From Parathalassolituus penaei (lineage in GTDB: Bacteria > Pseudomonadota > Gammaproteobacteria > Pseudomonadales > Oceanobacteraceae): a stretch of 64,000 nt of DNA. Of the stretch, positions 1 to 6,447 are shown piece after piece (within the stretch, counting starts at the first letter, position 1; every line of letters begins with the position of its first letter). The translations under genes were made by a program, and so were the position numbers. The stretch is taken from NCBI RefSeq assembly GCF_026626885.1, contig NZ_JAPNOA010000029.1, positions 124,001-188,000 on the forward strand, written 5' to 3'. The notes under the pieces were generated by a model. That model ran no database searches. It was not told the DNA's origin and saw nothing but the letters and a program-made list of their open reading frames with translations.

Positions 1-2
1 AG

Positions 3-413
3 CAGAATTTCGGGCGTTTCCTGCATCACACCCCAACCGAAGCCATGACCAATGCGGCAGAAACCGTACCCGACAGCATTCGCCGTGCCTGGCGACTGGC
101 CTGTGCACTGAATGAACAACACCCGGCCATCACCCACCCGACCCCACTGATTTTTGCGCTGGACCTGCAGCTCGCCATTCCGGACGGCTTCCGTTATCTG
201 CCCAACTGCAAACAAAACCCGGATGCCCAGGGCCAATACAGCGGCAACAGTTATTGCACCAGCGACATTCATTGCAGCAGTGGTTGTTCTGGTGATTCGT
301 GGGATAACAGCGAACGCAACAGCGGTTTTGGCGACTATGGGATCGGAAGCGACAACGGTGGCAGCGGTTGTTCAGGTGACAGTTCCGGCGGATGTTCAGG
401 CGGTGGAGACTAG
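3..413 (+). CDS. C-terminal part of an unknown protein with a Cys/Gly/Ser-rich tail (partial)
   Basis: The reading frame is open from the first bases of the window, so the gene starts upstream; the first in-frame ATG (position 45) is probably internal. About 136 residues are visible. The first half looks like an ordinary folded sequence. The last ~60 residues are dominated by Gly, Ser, Asp and regularly spaced Cys and end in GCSGGGD. Such tails occur in several unrelated uncharacterised bacterial proteins, including some membrane proteins, and I cannot assign a family or function. Decayed insertion-sequence DNA starts about 60 bases after its stop codon, so it probably marks the left edge of the accessory region. 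Confidence 0.5.
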   Translation, partial: QNFGRFLHHTPTEAMTNAAETVPDSIRRAWRLACALNEQHPAITHPTPLIFALDLQLAIPDGFRYLPNCKQNPDAQGQYSGNSYCTSDIHCSSGCSGDSWDNSERNSGFGDYGIGSDNGGSGCSGDSSGGCSGGGD

Positions 414-474
414 AGTGGAGACCAGAAAAGTAAAACGTCTATCGACGTAAAATCAGGAGGTTGGGGACGGTATT

Positions 475-1080
475 TTTCAACATAGTTGTCCGATAAACCA
501 TTAATCATGCCGCCATCGTCGCGGCCTGTATTTATTCCTTCCTCACCGGATTTAGCGTCACCGTTTCCTGCCAGCTCAGATTACGGATTCTCTTCCGGCT
601 CCAACGTTCCGGGTGTTGTTTCATCGCCATTTCGCAGATCTGTTTTCTCCGCTCCAGGACGGCCTTGTCTTGTCCCTGATGACGCTGGTCAGGTGTCACG
701 AAGCGGATACCGCTGTGGCAGTGTTCTTCGTTGTAATAGCGAGCAAACGTCACTACCTCACCCGCGGCCAATCACTCCACCGGGTCGTATAGGGCGGTGA
801 CAAGTTGTCTTGCTTCATGCCTCAGGATCTCTGGCTTGGGATACCCTGCCCTGCGAGAAACACTGCCCCTTTCTGCTTCTGATTCAATGAATCCAGTACT
901 GACTTCAGCTTCTCACTTCGACCAGTATCGCCTTCGTCAAACATATCGAGCTGAGAGCGGCCTTCAGGATGGCAATGATCTGGCACGGGATTTACGCATG
1001 AGACGATCTCCTTGGTGCACTGATTATCCCGGAGAATCTCCAGTTATGAATGGCTCAGTTTTTTGGGAGGGTTGCACCAC
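475..1080 (-). mobile_element. Decayed IS3-family insertion sequence (internally deleted)
   Basis: On the minus strand, 532-771 encodes the C-terminal end of an IS3-type OrfB transposase, recognisable from YNEEHCHSGIRFVTPDQRH, then ERRKQI and HPERWSRK. Further upstream on the same strand, near 980-1000, a start-like MRKSR is followed out of frame by the codons for QIIAILK, the usual beginning of the matching OrfA. The two pieces are only about 250 bases apart, whereas an intact element would be 1.2-1.5 kb, and the stretch between them is full of stops. The element therefore has a large internal deletion and frameshifts and cannot transpose by itself. I could not find convincing inverted repeats, so the outer limits are approximate. 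Confidence 0.75.
532..771 (-). pseudogene. IS3-family transposase OrfB, C-terminal fragment
   Basis: A 79-residue open stretch matches the end of the DDE integrase-type transposase of IS3 elements. It contains the YNxEHxHSGIxFVTPxQRH region around the last catalytic Glu and the basic tail that follows. The rest of OrfB, including the first two catalytic Asp residues, is missing. It is a dead remnant inside the larger element at 475-1080. Confidence 0.8.
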
Positions 1081-1405
1081 CACGTGATAACAAAATCACC
1101 AACTGTTCAGAGTTTCTAACACTCGCTTCGTCCATTCAAATGATTGAGAACGCTATCCAGACTCGGTGAAGTACTTCTGACAACTCTATTTTCCTTCCAT
1201 AAGATCAGGTGTCCGGAGGCCCCGGAAGCATCTAACGATCAAGGCATGATCAAGAATGGTGCAAGAGGATTTCTGGGCAAAAGCCGTTCAAGTCTTTCGC
1301 CACAGTAGCAGTCTCTGTATCCACTATTTATCAACCCTTTTTGATGGTGTGCTCAACATTCATCAGCGATGTAAGCGAAACATGGATTTGAACCAGGATA
1401 TTTAA
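1081..1405. other. Intergenic stretch without a recognisable gene
   Basis: About 325 bases lie between the IS3 remnant and the AraC-type regulator. I see no open frame with a plausible start, no tRNA and no clear insertion-sequence end. It should carry the promoter of the regulator gene, but I found no convincing -35/-10 pair. Confidence 0.4.
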
Positions 1406-2209
1406 ATGATGTACGCAAAGGACTGGACGAAGGTCTCCCTCCCTGCAAGAAGAATAGAACGTATGGAGGCATTTTTTGCCAATCATGGTTTCACTCCGCA
1501 CCGACACGACACATACGCCTTAGGCATTACACTCAACGGCGTTCACAGCTTCAGCTACAGGAAGTCAATGCGACACAGTATGCCGGGCAATGCAGTGATA
1601 ATTCATCCGGATGAATTACATGATGGTGAAGCGGGTACAGAGATTGGTTTCCATTACAAAATTCTTTACCTCTCACCAGAGCACATCCAACAAGCACTCG
1701 GTGGGAAGCCCCTACCATTTGTTGCCGACGGTATTTCTTCTGATCCGCGAATAGTTTCAGCTATTTCCAATCTACTCACCGACTTGGAGAGTCCCTTGGA
1801 TAGTTTGGAAGAGGATGACGGAATCTATGAAATTGCCCAGGCCCTTAACGACCTGACCAACTCAAGTGCTCGTCGCAAAAAAATCAACTACAGAGCTGCG
1901 GAGATGGTACGACAGTTCATTCTCGACGCATCCGAAGAGACTGTCACTATGGAGCGTTTGGAGCAGATATCAGGGGCTGATCGTTGGAGCCTATCGAGGG
2001 ACTTTCGAGTTTTATTCGGAACCAGTCCATATCGTTATCTGACCCAGCGCCGTCTGGACAAGGCGAAGTTGAAGATTAGTGCAGGGATGGCTCTGGTCGA
2101 TGTCGCCGCTGCCTGTGGTTTCACAGACCAAAGCCATATGACAAACCAATTCTCCAAGACATACGGATTACCTCCTGGCCGCTGGGCAAACCTTATGCAA
2201 AGCAGCTAA
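1406..2209 (+). CDS. AraC-family transcriptional regulator (cupin + double HTH)
   Basis: A 267-residue protein with the usual AraC layout. The N-terminal half (about residues 10-110) is cupin-like, with HRHDTYALGI and PGNAVIIHPDELHDG as the ligand-binding barrel motifs. The C-terminal half (about 165-265) holds two helix-turn-helix units, with ...DRWSLSRDFRVLFGTSPYRYL and VDVAAACGFTDQSHMTNQFSKTYGLPPGRW. The start at 1406 has AGGA seven bases upstream. Regulators of this build often sit beside amino-acid exporters and respond to the exported compound. Here it is the first gene of an island ending in an AzlCD exporter, in the same direction, so it most likely controls the peptide/enzyme/exporter genes. 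The inducer is unknown. Confidence 0.9.
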   Translation: MMYAKDWTKVSLPARRIERMEAFFANHGFTPHRHDTYALGITLNGVHSFSYRKSMRHSMPGNAVIIHPDELHDGEAGTEIGFHYKILYLSPEHIQQALGGKPLPFVADGISSDPRIVSAISNLLTDLESPLDSLEEDDGIYEIAQALNDLTNSSARRKKINYRAAEMVRQFILDASEETVTMERLEQISGADRWSLSRDFRVLFGTSPYRYLTQRRLDKAKLKISAGMALVDVAAACGFTDQSHMTNQFSKTYGLPPGRWANLMQSS

Positions 2210-2244
2210 CTGCCAACTTGCACGATCATACAAGACCCGTCATC

Positions 2245-2273
2245 GACTCGACTTTTAGACTCATTTCGGACTC
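2245..2273 (+). promoter_or_regulatory. Three direct repeats of GACTC, candidate AraC-type operator
   Basis: GACTC occurs at 2245-2249, 2258-2262 and 2269-2273, spaced 13 and 11 bases apart (about one helical turn). The array lies between the regulator gene and the candidate promoter at 2344, about 70-100 bases upstream of its -35. AraC-family proteins bind direct repeats on one helix face, so this is a reasonable candidate, but the motif is short and could be chance. Confidence 0.25.
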
Positions 2274-2343
2274 TTGAACAGGCTCCAACGCTCCTTTGAG
2301 TGATTTGGCTGCATGTCTGGAGTTCGGGTGAAGTCAGACCTTC

Positions 2344-2373
2344 TTGATAGCAAGAGCCGGCTTCCAATCTAAA
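2344..2373 (+). promoter_or_regulatory. Candidate sigma-70 promoter of the precursor peptide gene
   Basis: TTGATA (2344-2349, one mismatch from TTGACA) is followed after 18 bases by TCTAAA (2368-2373, four of six matches to TATAAT). Transcription would begin near 2380, only about 15 bases before the peptide's ATG at 2395. This favours that start over the upstream in-frame ATG at 2344. Confidence 0.4.
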
Positions 2374-2394
2374 ATTCTTAATAGGGACTTAGTT

Positions 2395-2538
2395 ATGAAA
2401 TTTGAAAGCAAAGTTAACCCAGTCGCAGGCACTGTTGGCGGAACCGTTGGTGGCACTGTTGGCGGAACCGTTGGTGGCACTGTTGGTGGCACCCTGGGTC
2501 TGGAAGGTGTACAGCTCGCAACCTCATTGACCAAGTAA
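2395..2538 (+). CDS. Repeat-type RiPP precursor peptide, six GTVG/GTLG units
   Basis: A 47-residue peptide in three parts: a short leader (MKFESKVNPVA), six consecutive four-residue units (five GTVG and a last GTLG, codons 2428-2499), and a 12-residue tail ending in SLTK. The ATG at 2395 has AGGGA seven bases upstream; an in-frame ATG at 2344 would add 17 residues but has no good ribosome site and overlaps the putative promoter. There is no signal peptide. The next gene is a radical SAM/SPASM enzyme with a leader-binding-like N-terminus. This arrangement is typical of ribosomally made, post-translationally modified peptides, and the repeated Thr-Val-Gly would be the modified core. No export leader of the GG-protease type is evident as such, since GG recurs through the core. 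The function is inferred from context. Confidence 0.8.
   Translation: MKFESKVNPVAGTVGGTVGGTVGGTVGGTVGGTLGLEGVQLATSLTK
2428..2499 (+). repeat. 12-bp tandem repeat nested in a 24-bp period, core of the precursor
   Basis: Six 12-base units encode the core. Units 1 and 3 are identical (GGCACTGTTGGC), as are units 2 and 4 (GGAACCGTTGGT), so the real period in the first four units is 24 bases. Unit 5 differs from unit 1 by one base, and unit 6 has Leu in place of Val. This pattern points to a recent duplication of a two-unit block and suggests that repeat number could vary between strains. Confidence 0.9.
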
Positions 2539-2544
2539 TAACCA

Positions 2545-2564
2545 GGCCACCCTATTGGGTGGCC
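2545..2564 (+). terminator. Hairpin between precursor and radical SAM gene (attenuator-like)
   Basis: GGCCACCC-TATT-GGGTGGCC forms a perfect 8-bp stem with a 4-base loop, seven bases after the precursor stop codon, followed by GTTTAT rather than a full T-run. Partial terminators in this position are common in RiPP operons, where they keep peptide transcript above enzyme transcript or protect its 3' end. The enzyme gene begins only 31 bases later. Confidence 0.65.
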
Positions 2565-2595
2565 GTTTATACACCTTAAAGATGGGGGCTGCTCT

Positions 2596-4095
2596 GTGGT
2601 TACTGCAGTAGAAACCAAAAAATTTAGCTTATCAAAAAATACGATCCAGCAACGAGTTGGTGGTAGAACTGCAACTTACCACCGTCTACTGGGAGGATTG
2701 TTTTTTTTGGACGATGCAGGCCAAGAGGTTCTGCAGTCCTTTAAAAAGAACAAAACAGTGCCGGAGCATGTGCTTCAGGGACAGGCAAATACTCGAGAAG
2801 AGGAGCTGATCCAGCAGCTGATTGCTCGACGTATCCTGGTAGAGAACTCATCGCCTCAGCCGAAGAAGGCTACTCCGCCAATCGATAAGAAAGTCAATAT
2901 CATCCAGCTGATTCTGGCCAATGCCTGTAACTTCGGGTGCACCTATTGTTTCGAAGGTGTCCAGGGCAAAGAGATGTCTGTTGATGACGAAATTACCAAG
3001 GTCGAAGAATCCAGGATCATCGCGAAGGACAGCATTAAGGTAAACATTGAAGACTCCATGTATGCCTCCAAAGAGCGGTTTGAGCACCAATACAGCCCCA
3101 AAAATCGCTCCATGAAACCGGAAGATGGTGTTGCATATGTGGAGTCTGCATTAAAGGTCGCACGCTCCGAAGGCATCCGAGAGGTCATGGTTCAATTTTT
3201 TGGCGGTGAACCGATGTTGAACTGGCGCACCATCAAGGCTGTTTTGGAACGATTTGGTCGCGGAGAAAAGGATGACATGATCATTCACTATTCGACAGTG
3301 ACCAATGGCTCCTTAATCACCGACGAAGTATCCAAAACGTTCAGTGAATACGAAGTGGCTGTCTGCGTAAGCGTGGACTCACCGAACAGCCCCAGCCGAC
3401 CGCTGAAAAACGGGGACGATAGTATGCCCGTGGTCATGCAAGGCCTTCGAAAACTTCAGCAATACAACAATCGGGTAGCCCTAAACTCCGCCTTAACATC
3501 CGCCACGTGGGATGATTTCAACGAAGGTATCGTTGATTTAGCTGTCGACGTTGGCGCCAAGGAAATTGGCGTGGTTGTCGACTTCGCCCCCACTTTTTAC
3601 TCTGAGTACGGTGCCGACAATATCGTTGATCGTCTTTGGAATGTTGTTCAGTACGGGCGAAAAAACGGTGTGGTTTTAACTGGCTACTGGCATCAGATAT
3701 TTCAGGTAATGCTGGGATTCGACACGGTCAGTTACCGAGGATTCAAAAATTGCTCGGCGAAAGGGGCTCAGTTCAGCATCGAACCTAATGGCTCAGTATT
3801 CGCCTGTAAGGCTGGTTCAACATTACTGGGCGACATTCGGGATGAAACCAAGATTCTGAATGAACAGCCCTATTTGGATCACGCGATGCTACGCCAAGAA
3901 AACCCTGAATATTGCCGCGGCTGTGAGATCGAGGGTTTTTGCGGTGGACTCTGCCTGGGGCCGCTTGAAAAGAAATATGGCTCCATCAATACCGTAGATG
4001 AATCAGCTTGCGACTTCTATCGAGGTATTACCAGAAAGCACATTGAAGCAATTCAGCCCTACGAAATTGCCACCTTTGATCTTAAACCAGCCTAA
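2596..4095 (+). CDS. Radical SAM/SPASM peptide maturase with PqqD-like N-terminal region
   Basis: A 499-residue enzyme. Residues ~8-90 resemble a PqqD-type winged helix (RRE) that binds precursor leaders (LDDAGQEVLQSF... EELIQQLIARRILV). The radical SAM motif is Cys111-x3-Cys115-x2-Cys118, binding the 4Fe-4S cluster that cleaves S-adenosylmethionine; FFGGEP follows near residue 200. The C-terminus is a SPASM region for auxiliary clusters: Cys386, Cys404, then C440-x2-C443-x5-C449-x3-C453 and Cys472. The span between the Cys motif and GGEP (~80 residues) is longer than usual and contains a charged insertion. The start is GTG with GGGGG about 7 bases upstream. The family modifies side chains of ribosomal peptides (cross-links, epimers, cyclopropane formation and others); the reaction here is unknown. 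The obvious substrate is the repeat peptide encoded just upstream. Confidence 0.9.
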   Translation: MVTAVETKKFSLSKNTIQQRVGGRTATYHRLLGGLFFLDDAGQEVLQSFKKNKTVPEHVLQGQANTREEELIQQLIARRILVENSSPQPKKATPPIDKKVNIIQLILANACNFGCTYCFEGVQGKEMSVDDEITKVEESRIIAKDSIKVNIEDSMYASKERFEHQYSPKNRSMKPEDGVAYVESALKVARSEGIREVMVQFFGGEPMLNWRTIKAVLERFGRGEKDDMIIHYSTVTNGSLITDEVSKTFSEYEVAVCVSVDSPNSPSRPLKNGDDSMPVVMQGLRKLQQYNNRVALNSALTSATWDDFNEGIVDLAVDVGAKEIGVVVDFAPTFYSEYGADNIVDRLWNVVQYGRKNGVVLTGYWHQIFQVMLGFDTVSYRGFKNCSAKGAQFSIEPNGSVFACKAGSTLLGDIRDETKILNEQPYLDHAMLRQENPEYCRGCEIEGFCGGLCLGPLEKKYGSINTVDESACDFYRGITRKHIEAIQPYEIATFDLKPA

Positions 4096-4109
4096 GGAAG
4101 GACTACGAC

Positions 4110-4844
4110 ATGACAGCTACAGCTCTCGCGCCCAAAATCTCTTTTGAGAACAGTGCCAACAAAGACTATCTGGAAAATGGTTACTGTGTGATCGACATGC
4201 CCGAAGTATCCCAGGATCTGTTGGATTCTTTCGGTGAGATGCCTCGGGATATGCATAGCCTGGGCAGGCTCCGGAAGATTCGGTTGACCCAGTACTTTGC
4301 ATATTGGGAAGAAGGGGAATGGTTTTTCGCCCCGCTCCCAAAACGCAAATACGTGCAATCAGCGGACTACATCAGGCTGGCGGAAGCAGGCGGAGTAGCT
4401 CGTCACCGAGAACAAATCATCGGTGATCCGACTGCTTTGGTTGCTGCGGTGCTAAATCAGCTGCCTGTTACTCTCGATGACATGTTTCAGATTAACGTCA
4501 ATCAGATCCGGGTTATTGCAAACACCGAGTTTAAGGGTGTCACTGTGCCAGAAGGTCCTCACCGAGACGGCCACGAATTCAGCGTGATTGCCATTGCGAA
4601 GAGGCATAATGTAAAAGGTGGTGAAACTCAGGTGATAGATCCATTAACTGGTGATGTCTTGTATCAAACAACATTAGATGAAAACCAAGCCATTCTGATT
4701 GATGATGAGCGTTTCATCCATTATGCAACCAACATCGAACCTGAAGTTGGCACTGAAGGCCACCGGGACATCTGGGTCATTGAGATCAACCGTTGGCAAT
4801 ATCGGGCCTATGGGCCAGCTCACGAACGCGCCTCACTGGTTTGA
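4110..4844 (+). CDS. 2-oxoglutarate/Fe(II)-dependent dioxygenase (PF10014-like)
   Basis: A 244-residue protein with the iron-binding facial triad His151-x-Asp153 (PHRDGHEF) and His204 (FIHYATN), and Arg219 (GHRDIW) as the probable 2-oxoglutarate anchor. The overall pattern fits the 2OG-Fe dioxygenase family that includes the Bacillus L-isoleucine 4-hydroxylase and BsmA-type proteins. Known members hydroxylate free aliphatic amino acids such as Ile, Leu and Met. The gene starts 14 bases after the radical SAM gene, with AAGGAAGGA just upstream, and ends 3 bases before azlC, so it is clearly in the same operon. It could hydroxylate the modified peptide or an amino acid released from it; the sequence does not decide. 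Confidence 0.88.
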   Translation: MTATALAPKISFENSANKDYLENGYCVIDMPEVSQDLLDSFGEMPRDMHSLGRLRKIRLTQYFAYWEEGEWFFAPLPKRKYVQSADYIRLAEAGGVARHREQIIGDPTALVAAVLNQLPVTLDDMFQINVNQIRVIANTEFKGVTVPEGPHRDGHEFSVIAIAKRHNVKGGETQVIDPLTGDVLYQTTLDENQAILIDDERFIHYATNIEPEVGTEGHRDIWVIEINRWQYRAYGPAHERASLV

Positions 4845-4847
4845 TTC

Positions 4848-5579
4848 ATGAGCAACCTCCCCAGTCTTGAAATCGATAAAGACAGACCTAGCAGGAAGGT
4901 GCCGTCAACCCGACGGGCCTTCCTCAGGGTTCTCCCTTCTGCGATTGCTATTATCCCAGTAAGCATGCTTTTTGGCGTGCTAGCGTATCGTGCAAACTGG
5001 AGCCTGCTTGAAGTTCTGGCCGCTGGTTTTCTAGGGTTTACCGGAAGTGGCCAGTTCGCTTTGCTACCGCTAGCAGATACAGATGCCAGCTTTCTAACCA
5101 TGCTCCTGATATGTGCATCGATTAACAGTCGTTACTTTCCGATCGCCTTCACAACGACCAAACGTTTACCTAGAACAGTACTACCCAGAATGTTTGTGTC
5201 ACATATGCTTGGTGATGAAGCCTATGCTACCGAAAGAACCAGCGATACAGTCCTAGAAACACTGGTCATTAGGCTGACCATTTTTGTTTTCTGGGTAGTA
5301 TCTGGTGTCATCGGCGCTCTGCTTGCACAAGCAATTCCTGGCGCGTGGTTAAGTAGTGATATCCACCTTGGGTTTCCTGCCAGTGTCGTGTTGGTCTACC
5401 TGTCTGTAACCCAAATAAAGATGCGGGTGTCTGGTGTCTATTTTCATAAATCGATGATGATTGCAGCCTGCTTGATATTGGCCACTGCGAGTTATGAGTG
5501 GTTAGGACCAACCTATTTCTGGATTCCGAGCGTACTCATTACAGCTATCATTTTGGACAAGTGGAAAAAATATGAATGA
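4848..5579 (+). CDS. azlC: AzlC-family branched-chain amino acid exporter, large subunit
   Basis: A 243-residue polytopic membrane protein. After a ~25-residue charged N-terminus come several hydrophobic segments and the family signature FLGFTGSGQFALLPL around residues 62-76. AzlC with its small partner AzlD exports branched-chain amino acids and their analogues (in Bacillus it confers 4-azaleucine resistance). Its start lies 3 bases after the dioxygenase stop and its end overlaps azlD by 8 bases. Its place at the end of a peptide-modification operon suggests it exports the final, probably amino-acid-sized, product. Confidence 0.9.
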   Translation: MSNLPSLEIDKDRPSRKVPSTRRAFLRVLPSAIAIIPVSMLFGVLAYRANWSLLEVLAAGFLGFTGSGQFALLPLADTDASFLTMLLICASINSRYFPIAFTTTKRLPRTVLPRMFVSHMLGDEAYATERTSDTVLETLVIRLTIFVFWVVSGVIGALLAQAIPGAWLSSDIHLGFPASVVLVYLSVTQIKMRVSGVYFHKSMMIAACLILATASYEWLGPTYFWIPSVLITAIILDKWKKYE

Positions 5580-5877
5580 TGGCTCAATAACTGCGATCGC
5601 GGCCTTATTTGCAACAAGCTTGCTAGTTAGAGTGATTCCAGTGCTATGTAATATCCAGTTCCCTACGAAGCTATCCAAGTGGATGGAGAATATTCTACCA
5701 CTGGCTGTTTTCTTGAATTTTATTACGTATATATTTTTGCAAGAGATGCAGGTATCACCCGAGCCTGCTCTGGCGTCCTTGGCGATCACTGTTCTGCTGG
5801 CCTATTTAAATATTGGGGGACTATTTGCAGGCGTGTTTGGAGGCTGTTTTACGTACTACTTACTTTCGACTTGGTAG
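5572..5877 (+). CDS. azlD: AzlD-family exporter, small subunit
   Basis: A 101-residue hydrophobic protein with about four membrane segments and the AzlD-like start ITAIAALFATSLLVRVIPVL. It overlaps the end of azlC by 8 bases, so the two are translationally coupled, as is usual for this two-component permease. It is the last gene of the island; its stop codon lies inside a long hairpin. Confidence 0.85.
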   Translation: MNDGSITAIAALFATSLLVRVIPVLCNIQFPTKLSKWMENILPLAVFLNFITYIFLQEMQVSPEPALASLAITVLLAYLNIGGLFAGVFGGCFTYYLLSTW

Positions 5878-5889
5878 TCGAAAGTAAGT
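5858..5889. terminator. Perfect 14-bp hairpin at the end of azlD
   Basis: ACTTACTTTCGACT and its exact complement flank a TGGT loop. The hairpin contains the azlD stop codon (5875-5877). No T-run follows on the plus strand, so it may act as an mRNA 3' end stabiliser or a weak terminator closing the operon. Confidence 0.6.
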
Positions 5890-6089
5890 CCACCTTGTGT
5901 TCAAGGCACAGCAACGCCTCACACCTTCGAGAGGATGTATTGTTCCAGCTGGCCGGGTAACCTTGGTTTCCTCTGTCGCCTGCCATTAAACTCCCTCAAG
6001 GCATACATACAAGTAATAGATTTCGTATGCGAATTGCTGTTCGTGCTGATACGCAAGAATTGATCGACCTGGAAGACCCGAGCCAGTTT

Positions 6090-6200
6090 TGATATTGCCC
6101 CGCTGTTGCGGACACTTTCGTGCTATCCATTCTTCGTCTCGTACTCTAGCGGGCTGAGATAACCCAGACCAGAGTGCAGGCGTGATAGGTTGTAGAAGCC
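6090..6200 (-). mobile_element. IS3-family remnant: right end plus transposase C-terminus
   Basis: At 6090 begins TGATATTGCCCCGCTG, then TTGCGGACAC, which as I recall resembles the terminal inverted repeat of IS3 itself. Immediately inside, the minus strand encodes FYNLSRLHSGLGYLSPLEYE, the very end of an IS3-subgroup OrfB. Only ~110 bases remain before the sequence switches to another transposase fragment. A short open stretch from the ATG at 6027 stops exactly where the IS end begins and could be a truncated host gene, but it is too short to identify. Confidence 0.7.
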
Positions 6201-6201
6201 A

Positions 6202-6405
6202 TCAACTTTCGTGTTTTAGCTTGTGGGTGTCGGAGATACGATCCAGCATCGTTTTGGTCGCCCGAACTTCAAGCGCAATAGTGCTCGGCGTAGCTTCAAC
6301 ATCGACGATGATGTTTTTGCTGACGTCAATCATATAGTTCGTGGAGTAAAAGAAGTTGGCGGGGCCTTTGGCACCTGACCACTGACACAACGGGGGGATA
6401 ACAGA
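6202..6405 (-). pseudogene. IS1182-type transposase fragment
   Basis: The minus strand encodes CQWSGAKGPANFFYSTNYMIDV and, a few residues later, IIVDVEATPSTIALEVRATKT. These match the central catalytic part of IS1182-like DDE transposases (typically QWTGAKGGPAFFAYSxNYLID, then IVDVEAT). Only about 65 residues survive, and the fragment is fused at its end to the IS3 remnant at 6090-6200. It is a dead piece of a nested or recombined insertion sequence. Confidence 0.75.
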
Positions 6406-6415
6406 AAAAGCCGCA

Positions 6416-6441
6416 GGCTGGTAATAAACCGGCTACCAGCC
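6416..6441 (-). terminator. Hairpin downstream of cheR
   Basis: GGCTGGTA and TACCAGCC form an 8-bp stem with a 10-base loop just after the cheR stop codon. Read on the minus strand it is followed a few bases later by CTTTTTCTG. It probably ends the cheV-cheR transcript. Confidence 0.55.
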
Positions 6442-6447
6442 AGACAG

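Noticed and set aside
154-450. 98-codon plus-strand frame overlapping the first gene
   Set aside because: It is in another frame of the Cys/Gly-rich coding region and looks like a shadow of it.
2344-2394. Upstream ATG extending the precursor by 17 residues
   Set aside because: It has no Shine-Dalgarno sequence and overlaps the candidate -35 element; the ATG at 2395 has AGGGA at seven bases.
2428-2499. CRISPR-like array
   Set aside because: The units are 12 bases, directly adjacent, without spacers and in frame with a small gene; there are no cas genes in the window.
2334-2618. Minus-strand frame encoding repeated Val-Pro-Pro-Thr
   Set aside because: It is the mirror of the GTVG repeat DNA. 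It has no ribosome site and runs across the start of the radical SAM gene; the plus-strand peptide has a good ribosome site and a fitting operon.
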